Shown: positions 1-6,195 of the stretch, piece by piece
Position numbering within the stretch: position 1 is the first letter of the stretch
Layout of the letters: each line of letters opens with the position of its first letter
IMG/VR virus record: IMGVR_UViG_3300032289_002472
Location: 1 to 64,000 of that record
From: a virus
DNA length: 64,000 nt
Reading direction: 5' to 3' (one strand)
Translations under genes and position numbers: made by a program
Notes under the pieces: model-generated
What the model saw: only the letters and a program-made list of their open reading frames with translations
Databases searched by the model: none
What the model was told of the DNA's origin: nothing

Positions 1-301
1 AAGTTGTACTGACCCAACCTTGAGGGGCTGGAAGCACTGTCTTGGTCTCCAACGGAATGGGGAAATAAACCCCCATACCCAAGTAGACCGCGCCAATGAT
101 CAAGACAGTCGCAGCTGTCTTGGCCAAGGTGAGCGAGATCTTCCCGATGACGTTGAACACACCTCCCCAGAGACTGGCATTGATAGACCAGCACCCCTTG
201 AAGAGGCTGGCGGTTGCGTTGTACAGCCCCTTGAAGAAGCTGACGATGAGATTGTACAGTTTCGTGAAGAAGCTGACAATGAGGTTACTGACTTTTTTCA
301 T
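1..301 (-). CDS. Partial small membrane-associated protein, cut by left edge
   Basis: Reading leftward from the ATG at 299-301, one frame stays open for 100 codons to the window edge, so the C-terminus is missing. The first 40 residues hold near-repeats (SFFTKLYN, SFFKGLYN, SLFKGCW) that look amphipathic. A hydrophobic stretch follows at about residues 57-78 and is probably membrane-spanning. The start is preceded by the AAACCACAACA leader shared by several genes of this region. The family is not recognised, and a membrane location is inferred from composition only. Confidence 0.6.
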   Translation of the reverse strand, partial: MKKVSNLIVSFFTKLYNLIVSFFKGLYNATASLFKGCWSINASLWGGVFNVIGKISLTLAKTAATVLIIGAVYLGMGVYFPIPLETKTVLPAPQGWVSTT

Positions 302-421
302 ATGTTGTGGTTTTCTCATTTTTACTCACTAGTGAGTACCCATGAGTGGGTTTGTTTATGTCGGATGTTTCTGGATTATGAATCCAACGGCCACCGACGT
401 TAACCGTGGCTACTTGATAGC

Positions 422-457
422 CAAAAAAGGGGTCTTGTGATATGCGGTCACAAGACC
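422..457 (-). terminator. Rho-independent terminator
   Basis: A 10-bp perfect stem (GGTCTTGTGA pairing with TCACAAGACC around a 7-nt loop) is followed on the minus strand by CCTTTTTTGG. It would end leftward transcription coming through the structured RNA at 518-739. Confidence 0.7.
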
Positions 458-517
458 TGGGTGTGTTCAGCCACATCTACTCGTCTTTTCTTTCGATGAC
501 TGGCCGCCGCAATCCCA

Positions 518-739
518 ATGCCAAACAGTTTTGACATGTTTTGTATCAATGTATTGTGACTGACCTCTGTTTTGTTTCAGTGATGACTAGTCACCTATCG
601 TGATACTCTAGGGGTCAACCCAGTGTTACACGATTAATCAGCGACCTGTGCCTATACAATCGCTGCCCAGGCTAACGGGTTTCATTAAACAGAAATCAGC
701 CACTTACATTGACACAAAACATGCCAAGCTGTTTGACAT
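518..739. ncRNA. Candidate structured RNA with a long imperfect closing stem
   Basis: No credible ORF lies here. The two flanks are complementary over about 45 nt. CAAACAG (522-528) pairs with CTGTTTG (729-735), then CATGTTTTGT with ACAAAACATG, TCAATGTA with TACATTGA, GTG with CAC, CTGA with TCAG and TCTGTTT with AAACAGA, with small internal loops between. The enclosed part can form ATCGTG/CACGAT (inner GGG/CCC hairpin) and CAGCGA/TCGCTG helices, giving a branched fold. A minus-strand terminator lies just downstream at 422-457, which favours leftward transcription. The extended rod with internal loops recalls 6S RNA, but that is only a resemblance. Confidence 0.55.
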
Positions 740-744
740 AGTGC

Positions 745-768
745 TAAAAAGAACGACTTTACTCGTCC
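745..768 (-). terminator. Possible terminator for the 29-residue ORF
   Basis: On the minus strand GGACGA pairs with TCGTTC around a 6-nt loop and is followed by TTTTTA. It overlaps the end of the small ORF at 759-848. Confidence 0.45.
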
Positions 769-848
769 TTAAAGCAAGTTAGCGATATTGCAAACATTCC
801 GACAAAGAATGTCATCAATCCGATAACTAATGTATATATCCATTTCAT
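759..848 (-). CDS. 29-residue single-pass membrane peptide
   Basis: The ORF starts at ATG 846-848 and ends at TAA 759-761. It encodes MKWIYTLVIGLMTFFVGMFA and nine further residues ending CFKDE. It is one hydrophobic helix with an acidic tail, like the other tiny membrane peptides of this window (45512-45604, 49239-49382). No Shine-Dalgarno sequence is obvious. The clean hydrophobic pattern and the following terminator support it, but so short an ORF could be chance. Confidence 0.4.
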   Translation of the reverse strand: MKWIYTLVIGLMTFFVGMFAISLTCFKDE

Positions 849-860
849 TATGGCTTAAAT

Positions 861-878
861 GGGTCTTTTTTTAGACCC
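861..878 (-). terminator. Hairpin downstream of the split tRNA
   Basis: GGGTCT pairs with AGACCC around a T-only loop on the plus strand. It lies 15 bases beyond the tRNA 3' end in the leftward direction and probably marks the end of that transcript. Confidence 0.45.
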
Positions 879-935
879 CCTCCCTTCTAAAATGGTGCCC
901 CCGCCTGGATTCGAACCAGGAACCAATCGATTATG

Positions 936-1686
936 CATACCACTTCGGCTTTCGCCGCCCTTTCGGTTTGTGGTCTGGACTTTATCTTCATCCATGCGTT
1001 TACATGGAGGCTACCGTCAAGTCTCTACACCTTCCGCCGTAAAGCGGCTTGGCTCGGGGTTGTCATCTAATAAAATAGAAGAGTTCTCCGAATTTGATAG
1101 CTTTAATTCATGAATTACTTCATGATTGACCCTAGACTATAATCATGTTAAGATTTCTCTTTATGAAATGCAATAAATGCCACAAAGAGTTTCCGACGTT
1201 TATGATAATTGACGGGAAACGTAGAAACCTACAAAGAAGAAAGTTTTGTATGAAGTGTTCACCTTTTGGTGAACGAAACACAATAGACCTGAATAAAAGA
1301 CCCGAAACAGTACACTGTGTTCAGTGCAATGCTGTTTTACGTTTTAATCAATTACTCTATTGTTCATCTTTTTGTAAGTCTACCCATTCCGAAACAGTCA
1401 ATCAATCTACTTATAAATGTCAACAAGGCAGAGCATTGGCTCGCAAAGTGTCATTTGTAAATAAACTCGGAGGTAAATGTGAAAAGTGCGGATACAACAA
1501 AAATCTTGCTGCATTAATCTTTCACCACCTCGATCCACGACAAAAAACAATTCCCCTGGACGCAAGAAATCTTTCAAATAGAAAGGAGTCAAAACTTCTT
1601 GAGGAATTAGAGAAGTGTTCACTTCTCTGTCAAAATTGCCATGCCGAAATACATTACCCATATCTTAATTTAGATCTAATCATTCA
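936..1686 (-). ncRNA. Group I intron in the tRNA anticodon loop, carrying an antisense HNH gene
   Basis: On the minus strand the 3' portion shows the group I core. A P/Q-like CCCCGAGCCAAGCC lies near 1055. An R-like GAGACTTGACGGTAGC covers about 1010-1025. A P8-like CCATG/CATGG hairpin comes next, followed by an S-like GAAGATAAAGTCCAGACC at about 973-990, giving the GACU/AGUC P7 pairing. The intron ends in G at 936. Its 5' part is filled by the HNH ORF on the opposite strand, apparently in a peripheral loop closed by ATGATT/AATCAT. Length is about 751 nt. Confidence 0.8.
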
Positions 1687-1708
1687 AGCCGACTGCTCTG
1701 ACCATTGA
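1163..1708 (+). CDS. HNH homing endonuclease, encoded antisense within the tRNA intron
   Basis: This is a zinc-finger-rich HNH nuclease of about 181 residues from the ATG at 1163 (an in-frame ATG at 1145 would add six). Two CxxC pairs lie near the N-terminus (CNKCHKEF and CMKC), with another in CVQC. The catalytic region has CEKCGYNKNL, then FHHLD, then CSLLCQNCHAEIH, the usual order for treble-clef HNH enzymes. It presumably cuts intronless tRNA alleles to spread the intron. It is transcribed opposite to the intron and tRNA, and its last residues are read from the antisense of the tRNA 5' exon (stop TGA at 1706-1708). Confidence 0.8.
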   Translation: MKCNKCHKEFPTFMIIDGKRRNLQRRKFCMKCSPFGERNTIDLNKRPETVHCVQCNAVLRFNQLLYCSSFCKSTHSETVNQSTYKCQQGRALARKVSFVNKLGGKCEKCGYNKNLAALIFHHLDPRQKTIPLDARNLSNRKESKLLEELEKCSLLCQNCHAEIHYPYLNLDLIIQADCSDH

Positions 1709-1709
1709 G

Positions 1710-1934
1710 CTACAAGGGCATTAAAGCTTTATTCAACGCCTTAAACCACTTCTCCTGTCTTTCTTGAGGAGTAATTCCAGTCATGAGAAACTCCCGTTGA
1801 TCGACATTAAGAGTGGGTAAAACATCTTTAATGTCTTTTCCGGATCGATACCACACTAAAACTTCCTCGTGAGTAACAGGAAGTTCCATTGAGTGCATCT
1901 TTCCCGAATATGAAGAACATTTTTTGAGAAGCAT
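1710..1934 (-). CDS. Small phage protein of unknown function ending inside the tRNA
   Basis: A 74-residue protein. Residues 47-56 (REFLMTGITP) resemble a short motif I recall from small phage-encoded proteins, but I cannot name a family. Its TAG stop is formed by tRNA positions 8-10, so the last ten bases lie inside the tRNA 5' exon. Its ATG overlaps the stop of the gene before it by one base (TAATG), which suggests coupled translation. Confidence 0.65.
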   Translation of the reverse strand: MLLKKCSSYSGKMHSMELPVTHEEVLVWYRSGKDIKDVLPTLNVDQREFLMTGITPQERQEKWFKALNKALMPL

Positions 1935-2125
1935 TATAGGGCCCTCCTAAAATAAAGCCTTATGTACTCTTCTTTCTCTTCTGGGCGAAGATAAAAATAC
2001 GCCGATCCCAGTTTACGACGTATTTGTTTTTCTGCTCTAGGCCTATCTCTGTAATAATCAGAGACAGAACCTATCGCATTGTTTTGTCCATTTACTTCAT
2101 GAACTATTTTTGTGTCGTATCCCAT
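1934..2125 (-). CDS. Small basic protein, unknown function
   Basis: A 63-residue protein with an Arg/Lys-rich middle (RDRPRAEKQIRRKLG at about 26-40) and a C-terminal helix rich in Glu and Arg. The start lies two bases after the stop of the 2128-2313 gene, and its stop overlaps the next start. It is part of a tight small-gene operon. No family is recognised. Confidence 0.6.
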   Translation of the reverse strand: MGYDTKIVHEVNGQNNAIGSVSDYYRDRPRAEKQIRRKLGSAYFYLRPEEKEEYIRLYFRRAL

Positions 2126-2127
2126 AA

Positions 2128-2313
2128 TTACAATTCAAACGGATTTACGTTGAAAAGATCCCTAAGGTCTTTAGCATTCTTGACCTCTTCTCTAAAATAA
2201 GAGACTAAAGATGGATCTTCGTTGTAATTAGCCAACTCTTCGCATTCATAAACATAAGAAGCGAGGGCCCTCCATATACGACCTTTGTCCTCTTGGGACA
2301 TTTTTAGTTTCAT
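2128..2313 (-). CDS. Small acidic helical protein, unknown function
   Basis: A 61-residue protein, predicted mostly helical, with no cysteines beyond C23 and no recognised motif. It is the first gene after two-hairpin module A (2326-2386). Its leader is AAAACAAAACC rather than the AAACCACAACA seen upstream of neighbouring genes. Confidence 0.55.
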   Translation of the reverse strand: MKLKMSQEDKGRIWRALASYVYECEELANYNEDPSLVSYFREEVKNAKDLRDLFNVNPFEL

Positions 2314-2325
2314 GGTTTTGTTTTG

Positions 2326-2386
2326 CTAGTCACACCGTTGCGACTAGACACATCAGTCCACTCTTGCGAATGGACTGAGGTGATTA
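2326..2386 (-). promoter_or_regulatory. Two-hairpin intergenic module A
   Basis: Hairpin 1 is CTAGTC...GACTAG (2326-2347) and hairpin 2 is TCAGTCCA/TGGACTGA (2353-2378). On the minus strand the module starts at the stop codon of the upstream gene as TAATCACCTCAG and continues to the next leader. Modules B-D repeat this plan with changed stem bases that keep pairing. Confidence 0.65.
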
Positions 2387-3217
2387 ATCTGTAGCTTTAC
2401 TGCTAACCGAAACTCTTTTTTCTTGATGCTTTATCTTTCTCTTTATCGTGCTCTTTAAGCTTTTTTGCGTCAAGGGCTCTCCATTAATATATGATTTAAT
2501 GGCTGTAGATGTCAGACAAAAATCTACCTTCTGCTCTTTAAAGCCTTTGGCAAATGGCCGTGTTTGATTTAAAGACTCTCGCAAAGCCAATATCGGAGAA
2601 TCATGAGAAAGCATGGCTCCAGTTAAATAGCTCTTGCAAAAATCTAAAACCTTTTCACTGTTGCTATGCTTATGTTCAGCCACGAAGGCTGCCATAACTG
2701 GCGCTTTTAGAGCGTTAAATCCATCTGCTTGATTTAAATAAGCAAAAGAATCTTTGACCTGCCCAAAAACATGTGTCACATCATCTGCAGTAGGACGAAT
2801 GCTTAAAAATGCCGGATCGTTTTCACGCAAACAAACGACGCAAGCAGATACGACCTTTCGACTCACCTTTTTACCGTCAATCGTCATGACGTCTGCGATA
2901 GAACGTGGTTTGCCACGATCCATTATTTTAATGGCCTCTTCAGGGAATCCATGCATCAATGAAATCATAATAGGAGGGTATCCTGCTTTAACCATAGCAT
3001 GAAGCCTGTGCATTCCATTGAGCGTTTTACCAGTATCGCTGACGCAAATAGAAGAGTCAGAAATCACCCAGCGCCCCAACTTCATGTCGCGAGCGTATCC
3101 ATTTACTGTGTTCATGGTCAGTGTGCGATTGGTGTCAATCATGTTTTCAAGCAACTTGTCAACAAGCTCTTTGGTGACGATAACAAACTCATGTTTTAAT
3201 TCGTATATTTTACTCAT
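2384..3217 (-). CDS. ParB-N-like / nucleic-acid-binding phage protein
   Basis: A 277-residue protein. Residues 45-80 read like the ParB/sulfiredoxin-fold N-terminal domain, with GRWVISDSSICVSDTG followed by the signature NGMHRLHAMVKAG (about 67-79) and a later MDRGKPRSIADVM. In phages and plasmids such proteins (no catalytic role proven) often bind DNA. The C-terminus is very basic (KSLKSTIKRKIKHQEKR), which fits nucleic-acid binding. The gene is flanked by modules A and B and has a CCCACAACA leader. Confidence 0.65.
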   Translation of the reverse strand: MSKIYELKHEFVIVTKELVDKLLENMIDTNRTLTMNTVNGYARDMKLGRWVISDSSICVSDTGKTLNGMHRLHAMVKAGYPPIMISLMHGFPEEAIKIMDRGKPRSIADVMTIDGKKVSRKVVSACVVCLRENDPAFLSIRPTADDVTHVFGQVKDSFAYLNQADGFNALKAPVMAAFVAEHKHSNSEKVLDFCKSYLTGAMLSHDSPILALRESLNQTRPFAKGFKEQKVDFCLTSTAIKSYINGEPLTQKSLKSTIKRKIKHQEKRVSVSSKATD

Positions 3218-3243
3218 GTTTCTTTTTTATGTTGTGGGTTAAG

Positions 3244-3303
3244 CTAGTCACACCATGTGACTAGACACATCAACCTGCTCCGTAGAACAGGCTGAAGTGA
3301 TTA
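3244..3303 (-). promoter_or_regulatory. Two-hairpin intergenic module B
   Basis: Hairpin 1 is CTAGTCACA/TGTGACTAG (3244-3264). Hairpin 2 is TCAGCCTG/CAGGTTGA (3270-3295). It begins at the stop of the 3301-3549 gene as TAATCACTTCAGCC. Compensatory changes relative to modules A, C and D keep both stems paired. Confidence 0.65.
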
Positions 3304-3549
3304 GGAATCTTCATCTTCACCAGCACCCCAAACTTCAGGACACTTACCCAAAGCTTCAACAGCTTCGGTTTGCTGCTTGAGAAAATCCTCAAAAGTAATT
3401 TTTTTGTATTGACAATTAAGGATTTGATCAAGCTCGTCCTGCAGCCAGTTAAGCAGTGATTGCAGATTTTTGTATTTGGGTTCTTGGCCAATGCCCTCGC
3501 ATGCACATGCTGCTGCATCAAGGGCAAGAATGCGTTGATTGATGGTCAT
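3301..3549 (-). CDS. Small helical protein, unknown function
   Basis: An 82-residue protein beginning MTINQRILALDAAACACEG and ending in an acidic tail (GAGEDEDS). The start at 3547-3549 overlaps the previous stop (TAATG) and has GGAG seven bases upstream, one of the clearer ribosome binding sites in the window. The frame is open further upstream, but that part overlaps the neighbour and is probably untranslated in this frame. Confidence 0.6.
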   Translation of the reverse strand: MTINQRILALDAAACACEGIGQEPKYKNLQSLLNWLQDELDQILNCQYKKITFEDFLKQQTEAVEALGKCPEVWGAGEDEDS

Positions 3550-3752
3550 TACCATTCTCCTTTCCCAGCATCCCATGCGTATATTGCGGTGTCGCTGATC
3601 TGAACATCGCGGACTCCGCTGCAAAGGAGTTGGTACTGGCGACGAGCACACGACAAAACCATGTCGTAAGCTCCATCGCAACGCCACTGAACTCCGTGGA
3701 TTTGACGATACTTCGCAAGGAACTTAATGAAGTTAGCTTTTTTCTTTTTCAC
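3549..3752 (-). CDS. Small basic Cys-containing protein, unknown function
   Basis: A 67-residue protein with a lysine-rich start (MKKKKANFIKFLAKYRQ) and aromatic-rich C-terminus (YAWDAGKGEW). It is preceded by an AAACCACAACA leader and module C, and coupled by TAATG to the 3301-3549 gene. No family is recognised. Confidence 0.55.
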   Translation of the reverse strand: MKKKKANFIKFLAKYRQIHGVQWRCDGAYDMVLSCARRQYQLLCSGVRDVQISDTAIYAWDAGKGEW

Positions 3753-3771
3753 TTGTTATGTTGTGGTTTAG

Positions 3772-3831
3772 CTAGTCACATTATGCGACTAGACACATCA
3801 ACCCACTCCTAGGAATGGGCTGAAGTGATTA
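3772..3831 (-). promoter_or_regulatory. Two-hairpin intergenic module C
   Basis: Hairpin 1 is CTAGTCGCA/TGTGACTAG (3772-3792). Hairpin 2 is TCAGCCCA/TGGGTTGA (3798-3823). It begins with TAATCACTTCAGCC at 3831 like the others, but no intact gene ends there. The stretch 3832-3908 holds only a 15-codon ORF (3853-3900) followed in frame, after a TAG, by eight codons to the module TAA. Confidence 0.6.
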
Positions 3832-3908
3832 CCTCAAGAAGGGCTTGTCGATCTACCGGCCTTCAATTAAAAAAATCCAGTCTTGAGTTTTCTTGCTCAT
3901 GAATGAAA

Positions 3909-4226
3909 TTAAACACTCATGATGTGACGCTGAATTTCCGAAAAAACGTAGTCATGGTTTTGACTAAAGATTTTCGTTTCAGGGTTGTAAAGAACACCAG
4001 CGTATTCTTGGTGTCCGTAAACAATTCCTTTATCCTTGAGAATGGCGACCAGCTTGCCGTTTTTAAAGACAAGAGTGTTACCATAAAACATGATATCTTT
4101 ATCTTTATCATTAACAAGCTGCCTGATCGTCTCCATGTGTTTCTCCCGTTCTTGGGGGGTATCCTCTTCAAGTTTAGGAAGAGGAACAAACGTAAGCCTG
4201 ACGTTAGGATTGTTGATTTTGAACAT
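3909..4226 (-). CDS. Conserved-looking small phage protein, unknown function
   Basis: A 105-residue protein starting MFKINNPNVRLTFVPLPKL, chosen because the AAACCACAACA leader lies about 15 bases upstream. An open frame further upstream would run through that leader. The C-terminal half is beta-rich (DIMFYGNTLVFKNGKLVAIL). No family is recognised. Module D separates it from the 4316-4786 gene. Confidence 0.6.
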   Translation of the reverse strand: MFKINNPNVRLTFVPLPKLEEDTPQEREKHMETIRQLVNDKDKDIMFYGNTLVFKNGKLVAILKDKGIVYGHQEYAGVLYNPETKIFSQNHDYVFSEIQRHIMSV

Positions 4227-4259
4227 GATTGTGGGTTTTGGGTGTTGTGGTTTTTTTGA

Positions 4260-4318
4260 CTGACCAACGAATTGGTCAGACACCTCAACCTACTCCTAAG
4301 AGCAGGCTGATGTGATTA
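4260..4318 (-). promoter_or_regulatory. Two-hairpin intergenic module D
   Basis: Hairpin 1 is a divergent CTGACCAA/TTGGTCAG (4260-4279). Hairpin 2 is TCAGCCT/AGGTTGA (4285-4310). It starts at the stop of the 4316-4786 gene as TAATCACATCAGCC. Hairpin 1 sequence is replaced while the stem is kept. Confidence 0.6.
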
Positions 4319-4786
4319 GTTATTCTGAAACAAACTACTGTAGTCGGACTCGGGTCTCTGCAGCCAAGCAGGAAAACCTTTCTTGGGTTTGTTATCCCAC
4401 TTGGGATTTTCGTCGTCGACCATAAGGCTTGGAAGCCTTTGCTTGACCCCATCAAGAACTTCTTGCATGTCAAAGAAATGCAATCCATTGAGAGCGTCAA
4501 ACAAGTTATCTCGACTGATGACCCCCAACTGAATTGCCCTAACCATAGCAATAGCTTTGCTAAGGTTCTCTCTGCAGATGTCCTTGTAGAGAATCCAGAT
4601 ATTCGATCCGTAGATTTCAAAGGCATCCAGATTTATGATAAATCCAAGCTCCTGAGAAACATTTTCCGGATCAATCTCAGGACTCTTTTTAAGAGAATCC
4701 GTCAAGACTTTGAGTGCTCCAGGATTGCCTTCGCTAACCGTAAAGATTGCGTCAAAGGCAGACATTCCTAACTTGATTTTTGCCAT
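4316..4786 (-). CDS. Phage protein with SEGNPGAL motif, unknown function
   Basis: A 156-residue protein with SEGNPGALKVL near residues 18-28, then GFIINLDAFEIYGSNIW and LYKDICRENLSKAIAMVRA. I recall related proteins in other large phages, all without assigned function. A hydrophilic, proline-containing C-terminus follows. It has an AAACCACAACA leader, and the 36-nt array 4880-5409 lies directly upstream in the same transcriptional direction. Confidence 0.65.
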   Translation of the reverse strand: MAKIKLGMSAFDAIFTVSEGNPGALKVLTDSLKKSPEIDPENVSQELGFIINLDAFEIYGSNIWILYKDICRENLSKAIAMVRAIQLGVISRDNLFDALNGLHFFDMQEVLDGVKQRLPSLMVDDENPKWDNKPKKGFPAWLQRPESDYSSLFQNN

Positions 4787-4814
4787 GGGACTTTAATTCC
4801 TTTCTGTTGTGGTT

Positions 4815-4862
4815 TTGCCCTGAGGTATGGTGCACCATACCTTGGAGAGGGGTCAGGGCGAC
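4815..4862 (-). promoter_or_regulatory. Hairpins between the array and the next gene
   Basis: GCCCTGA (minus strand, near 4860) pairs with TCAGGGC near 4820, enclosing the palindromic stem AGGTATGGTGCACCATACCT. No T-run follows, so this is more likely an RNA-processing or leader structure than a terminator. It lies between the array and the AAACCACAACA leader. Confidence 0.45.
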
Positions 4863-4879
4863 TCCCTAAATTGAAAATT

Positions 4880-5409
4880 GGTTCACTGAGTCGAAGTGGG
4901 TTTCTTTGCTATTTTGGTTCACTACAACAAAGTGGGTTTCTTGTGTCTGTTGGTTCACTCGAAAAACCTGGGTTTCTGGCATTAAGTGGTTCACTATTGA
5001 TTCTTGGGTTTCTTGAATACGCTGGTTCACTATGGGAGATTGGGTTACTTCGATGTATTGGCTCACTGACTTTGCGTGGGTTTCTCGTATTCAATGGTTC
5101 ACTAACAACTACTGGGTTTCTTTGTTGGTTTGGTTCACTGATTCGCCATGGGTTTCTTCAATGCAATGGTTCACTACAACAAAATGGGTTTCTTGAGCTT
5201 GCTGGTTCACTTACGTCGGGTGGGTTTCTTTGTTGGTTTGGTTCACTGATTCTCCATGGGTTTCTTCAATGCAATGGTTCACTACAACAAAATGGGTTTC
5301 TTGAGCATTTTGGTTCACTACAAAAAACTGGGTTTCTTTGTGACCGTGGTTCACTATTTTCCATTGGGTTTCTAACAATGACTGGTTCACTGCGGTAATG
5401 TGGGTTTCT
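4880..5409. repeat. TIGR-like array 1: 15 units of 36 nt with two alternating boxes
   Basis: GGTTCACT occurs at 4880 and then every 36 nt to 5384. GGGTTTCT occurs 18 nt after each, from 4898 to 5402. The two boxes are separated by 10 variable bases, usually ending in T, so boxes may be 9 nt (TGGTTCACT, TGGGTTTCT) with 9-nt spacers. The period is exact across all 15 units. Only two boxes vary (GGGTTACT at 5042, GGCTCACT at 5060). This layout (two short repeats, two short spacers, 36 nt) matches the published description of TIGR arrays. Neighbouring genes on both sides are on the minus strand, so leftward transcription is likely but not proven. No Tas gene is recognised nearby. Confidence 0.85.
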
Positions 5410-5460
5410 TTAGGTTCTTGGTAACCACAACACGGATGACACACGTCACCCATGAAAGTG

Positions 5461-5500
5461 TAAAAAATAAGGCTGGGGACAACATATGCCATCCCCAGCC
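5461..5500 (-). terminator. Strong terminator upstream of array 1
   Basis: GGCTGGGGA (5471-5479) pairs with TCCCCAGCC (5492-5500). On the minus strand the stem is followed by TTATTTTTTA. Leftward transcripts from 5698-6195 should end here, so array 1 would need its own promoter in 5410-5460 or beyond. Confidence 0.75.
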
Positions 5501-5610
5501 AAGTGAGCGGCCTTTGCCTGATAGTACGGTACTAAGATTAACGGACAATTGTGACCATGGCCGCATTGCCGTTAACCTATATAATGCCTAATGTACTACT
5601 ATTGTATTAT

Positions 5611-5646
5611 GGCCTAAAAAGGGGGTGTTTTAGACCCCCTAGGGCC
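5611..5646 (-). terminator. Terminator-like double hairpin
   Basis: GGGGGT/ACCCCC is nested in GGCCTA/TAGGGCC and followed by TTTTT on the minus strand. It stands in series with the terminators at 5461-5500 and 5655-5692, an unusually heavy block before the array. The rest of 5410-5697 has no credible gene. Confidence 0.6.
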
Positions 5647-5654
5647 TAATATTT

Positions 5655-5692
5655 AAAAAAAACACTACCCAATTAAGGATAGTGTTTTTTTT
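5655..5692. terminator. Bidirectional terminator after 5698-6195
   Basis: AACACTA pairs with TAGTGTT, with A-runs on one side and T-runs on the other, so the hairpin can terminate in both directions. It starts three bases beyond the stop of the neighbouring gene. Confidence 0.75.
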
Positions 5693-5697
5693 AGCTA

Positions 5698-6195
5698 CTA
5701 GGACCAAATGCGGTGCTTTTCAGCAACCCACTCTTGGCCATCGTAGTCCTTGATTTCCCACTCTATTCCAAATGGAACCTCTACGACACGAAGATTTGTG
5801 GCTTCAGGACCCAAAGCCTCAACTGCAGCGACCAATTTAGGGTCATCTCTGTTTATACCTTCACCATAGTAAACATCACCAGACAAAGGTTCGATTCCCA
5901 TATAGTTCTGCACAGCCTTTGACAGCTGGAACACCCCATAGGTGGTATATATTACCACTTTCTGAGGCTTGGGACCGATAGGCCTCACATATCTTGTGAT
6001 AGGTTCAACGAGATCGTCCTCGTCATTGGGATTCTCCCAATCGTAGACCAATTGATTCATGGTGGAAGCATCAAGAACGATATTAACATCATCGGACATG
6101 ATAACCGCCTCATGAACTGTAGAATTAGATTCCTCGTCCTTTCTATAAAGAACAGAGAAACCTGTGCATGGTTTTTGAATGTTTTCTAAGCTCAT
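5698..6195 (-). CDS. Phage protein of unknown function (165 residues)
   Basis: An acidic soluble protein. A region at about 82-105 (RPIGPKPQKVVIYTTYGVF) may be a beta-alpha unit, and the C-terminus is rich in Trp and charged residues. The start has an AAACCACAACA leader 8 bases upstream. It ends just before a bidirectional terminator, so it is likely a single-gene transcript. No family is recognised. Confidence 0.6.
   Translation of the reverse strand: MSLENIQKPCTGFSVLYRKDEESNSTVHEAVIMSDDVNIVLDASTMNQLVYDWENPNDEDDLVEPITRYVRPIGPKPQKVVIYTTYGVFQLSKAVQNYMGIEPLSGDVYYGEGINRDDPKLVAAVEALGPEATNLRVVEVPFGIEWEIKDYDGQEWVAEKHRIWS

Larger units (their letters stand above)
893..1719 (-). tRNA. tRNA with CAU anticodon (Met or Ile2), split by a group I intron
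   Basis: The 5' exon is 1687-1719 and the 3' exon is 893-935. The exons join into a complete cloverleaf. Acceptor GCCCTTG pairs with CGGGGGC, the D-stem is GCTC/GAGC, the anticodon stem is GTCGG/TCGAT around loop CTCATAA, and the T-stem is CCTGG/CCAGG with loop TTCGAAT. Discriminator A and an encoded CCA follow. The break falls in the anticodon loop, between U33 and the CAU anticodon by my placement, with an uncertainty of a few bases. Whether it is elongator Met or lysidine-modified Ile2 cannot be decided here. The CDS to its right ends inside the 5' exon. Confidence 0.85.

Noticed and set aside
20-403. Plus-strand ORF of 127 codons at the left edge
   Set aside because: It is antisense to the better minus-strand gene 1-301 and crosses the hairpins that follow it.
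3853-3900. Amber recoding in this phage
   Set aside because: TAG is used as a normal stop in several genes (for example 48430, 58325, 6825), so the TAG here is not evidence of recoding.
4871-5398. Long ORFs with GSLxxxGFL repeats on plus and VNQ/ETH or SEP/RNP repeats on minus strand across array 1
   Set aside because: A 36-nt period is a multiple of three, so any frame without a stop in the boxes stays open. No promoter or start signal supports them, and the same frames break in arrays 2 and 3.
4880-5409. CRISPR array
   Set aside because: Repeats are 8-9 nt and spacers about 10 nt, and two repeats alternate. No Cas gene is seen.
4880-5409. Replication iterons or protein-binding sites
   Set aside because: Two alternating boxes with highly variable 10-base segments and no palindrome do not suit iterons. 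It remains a second choice.
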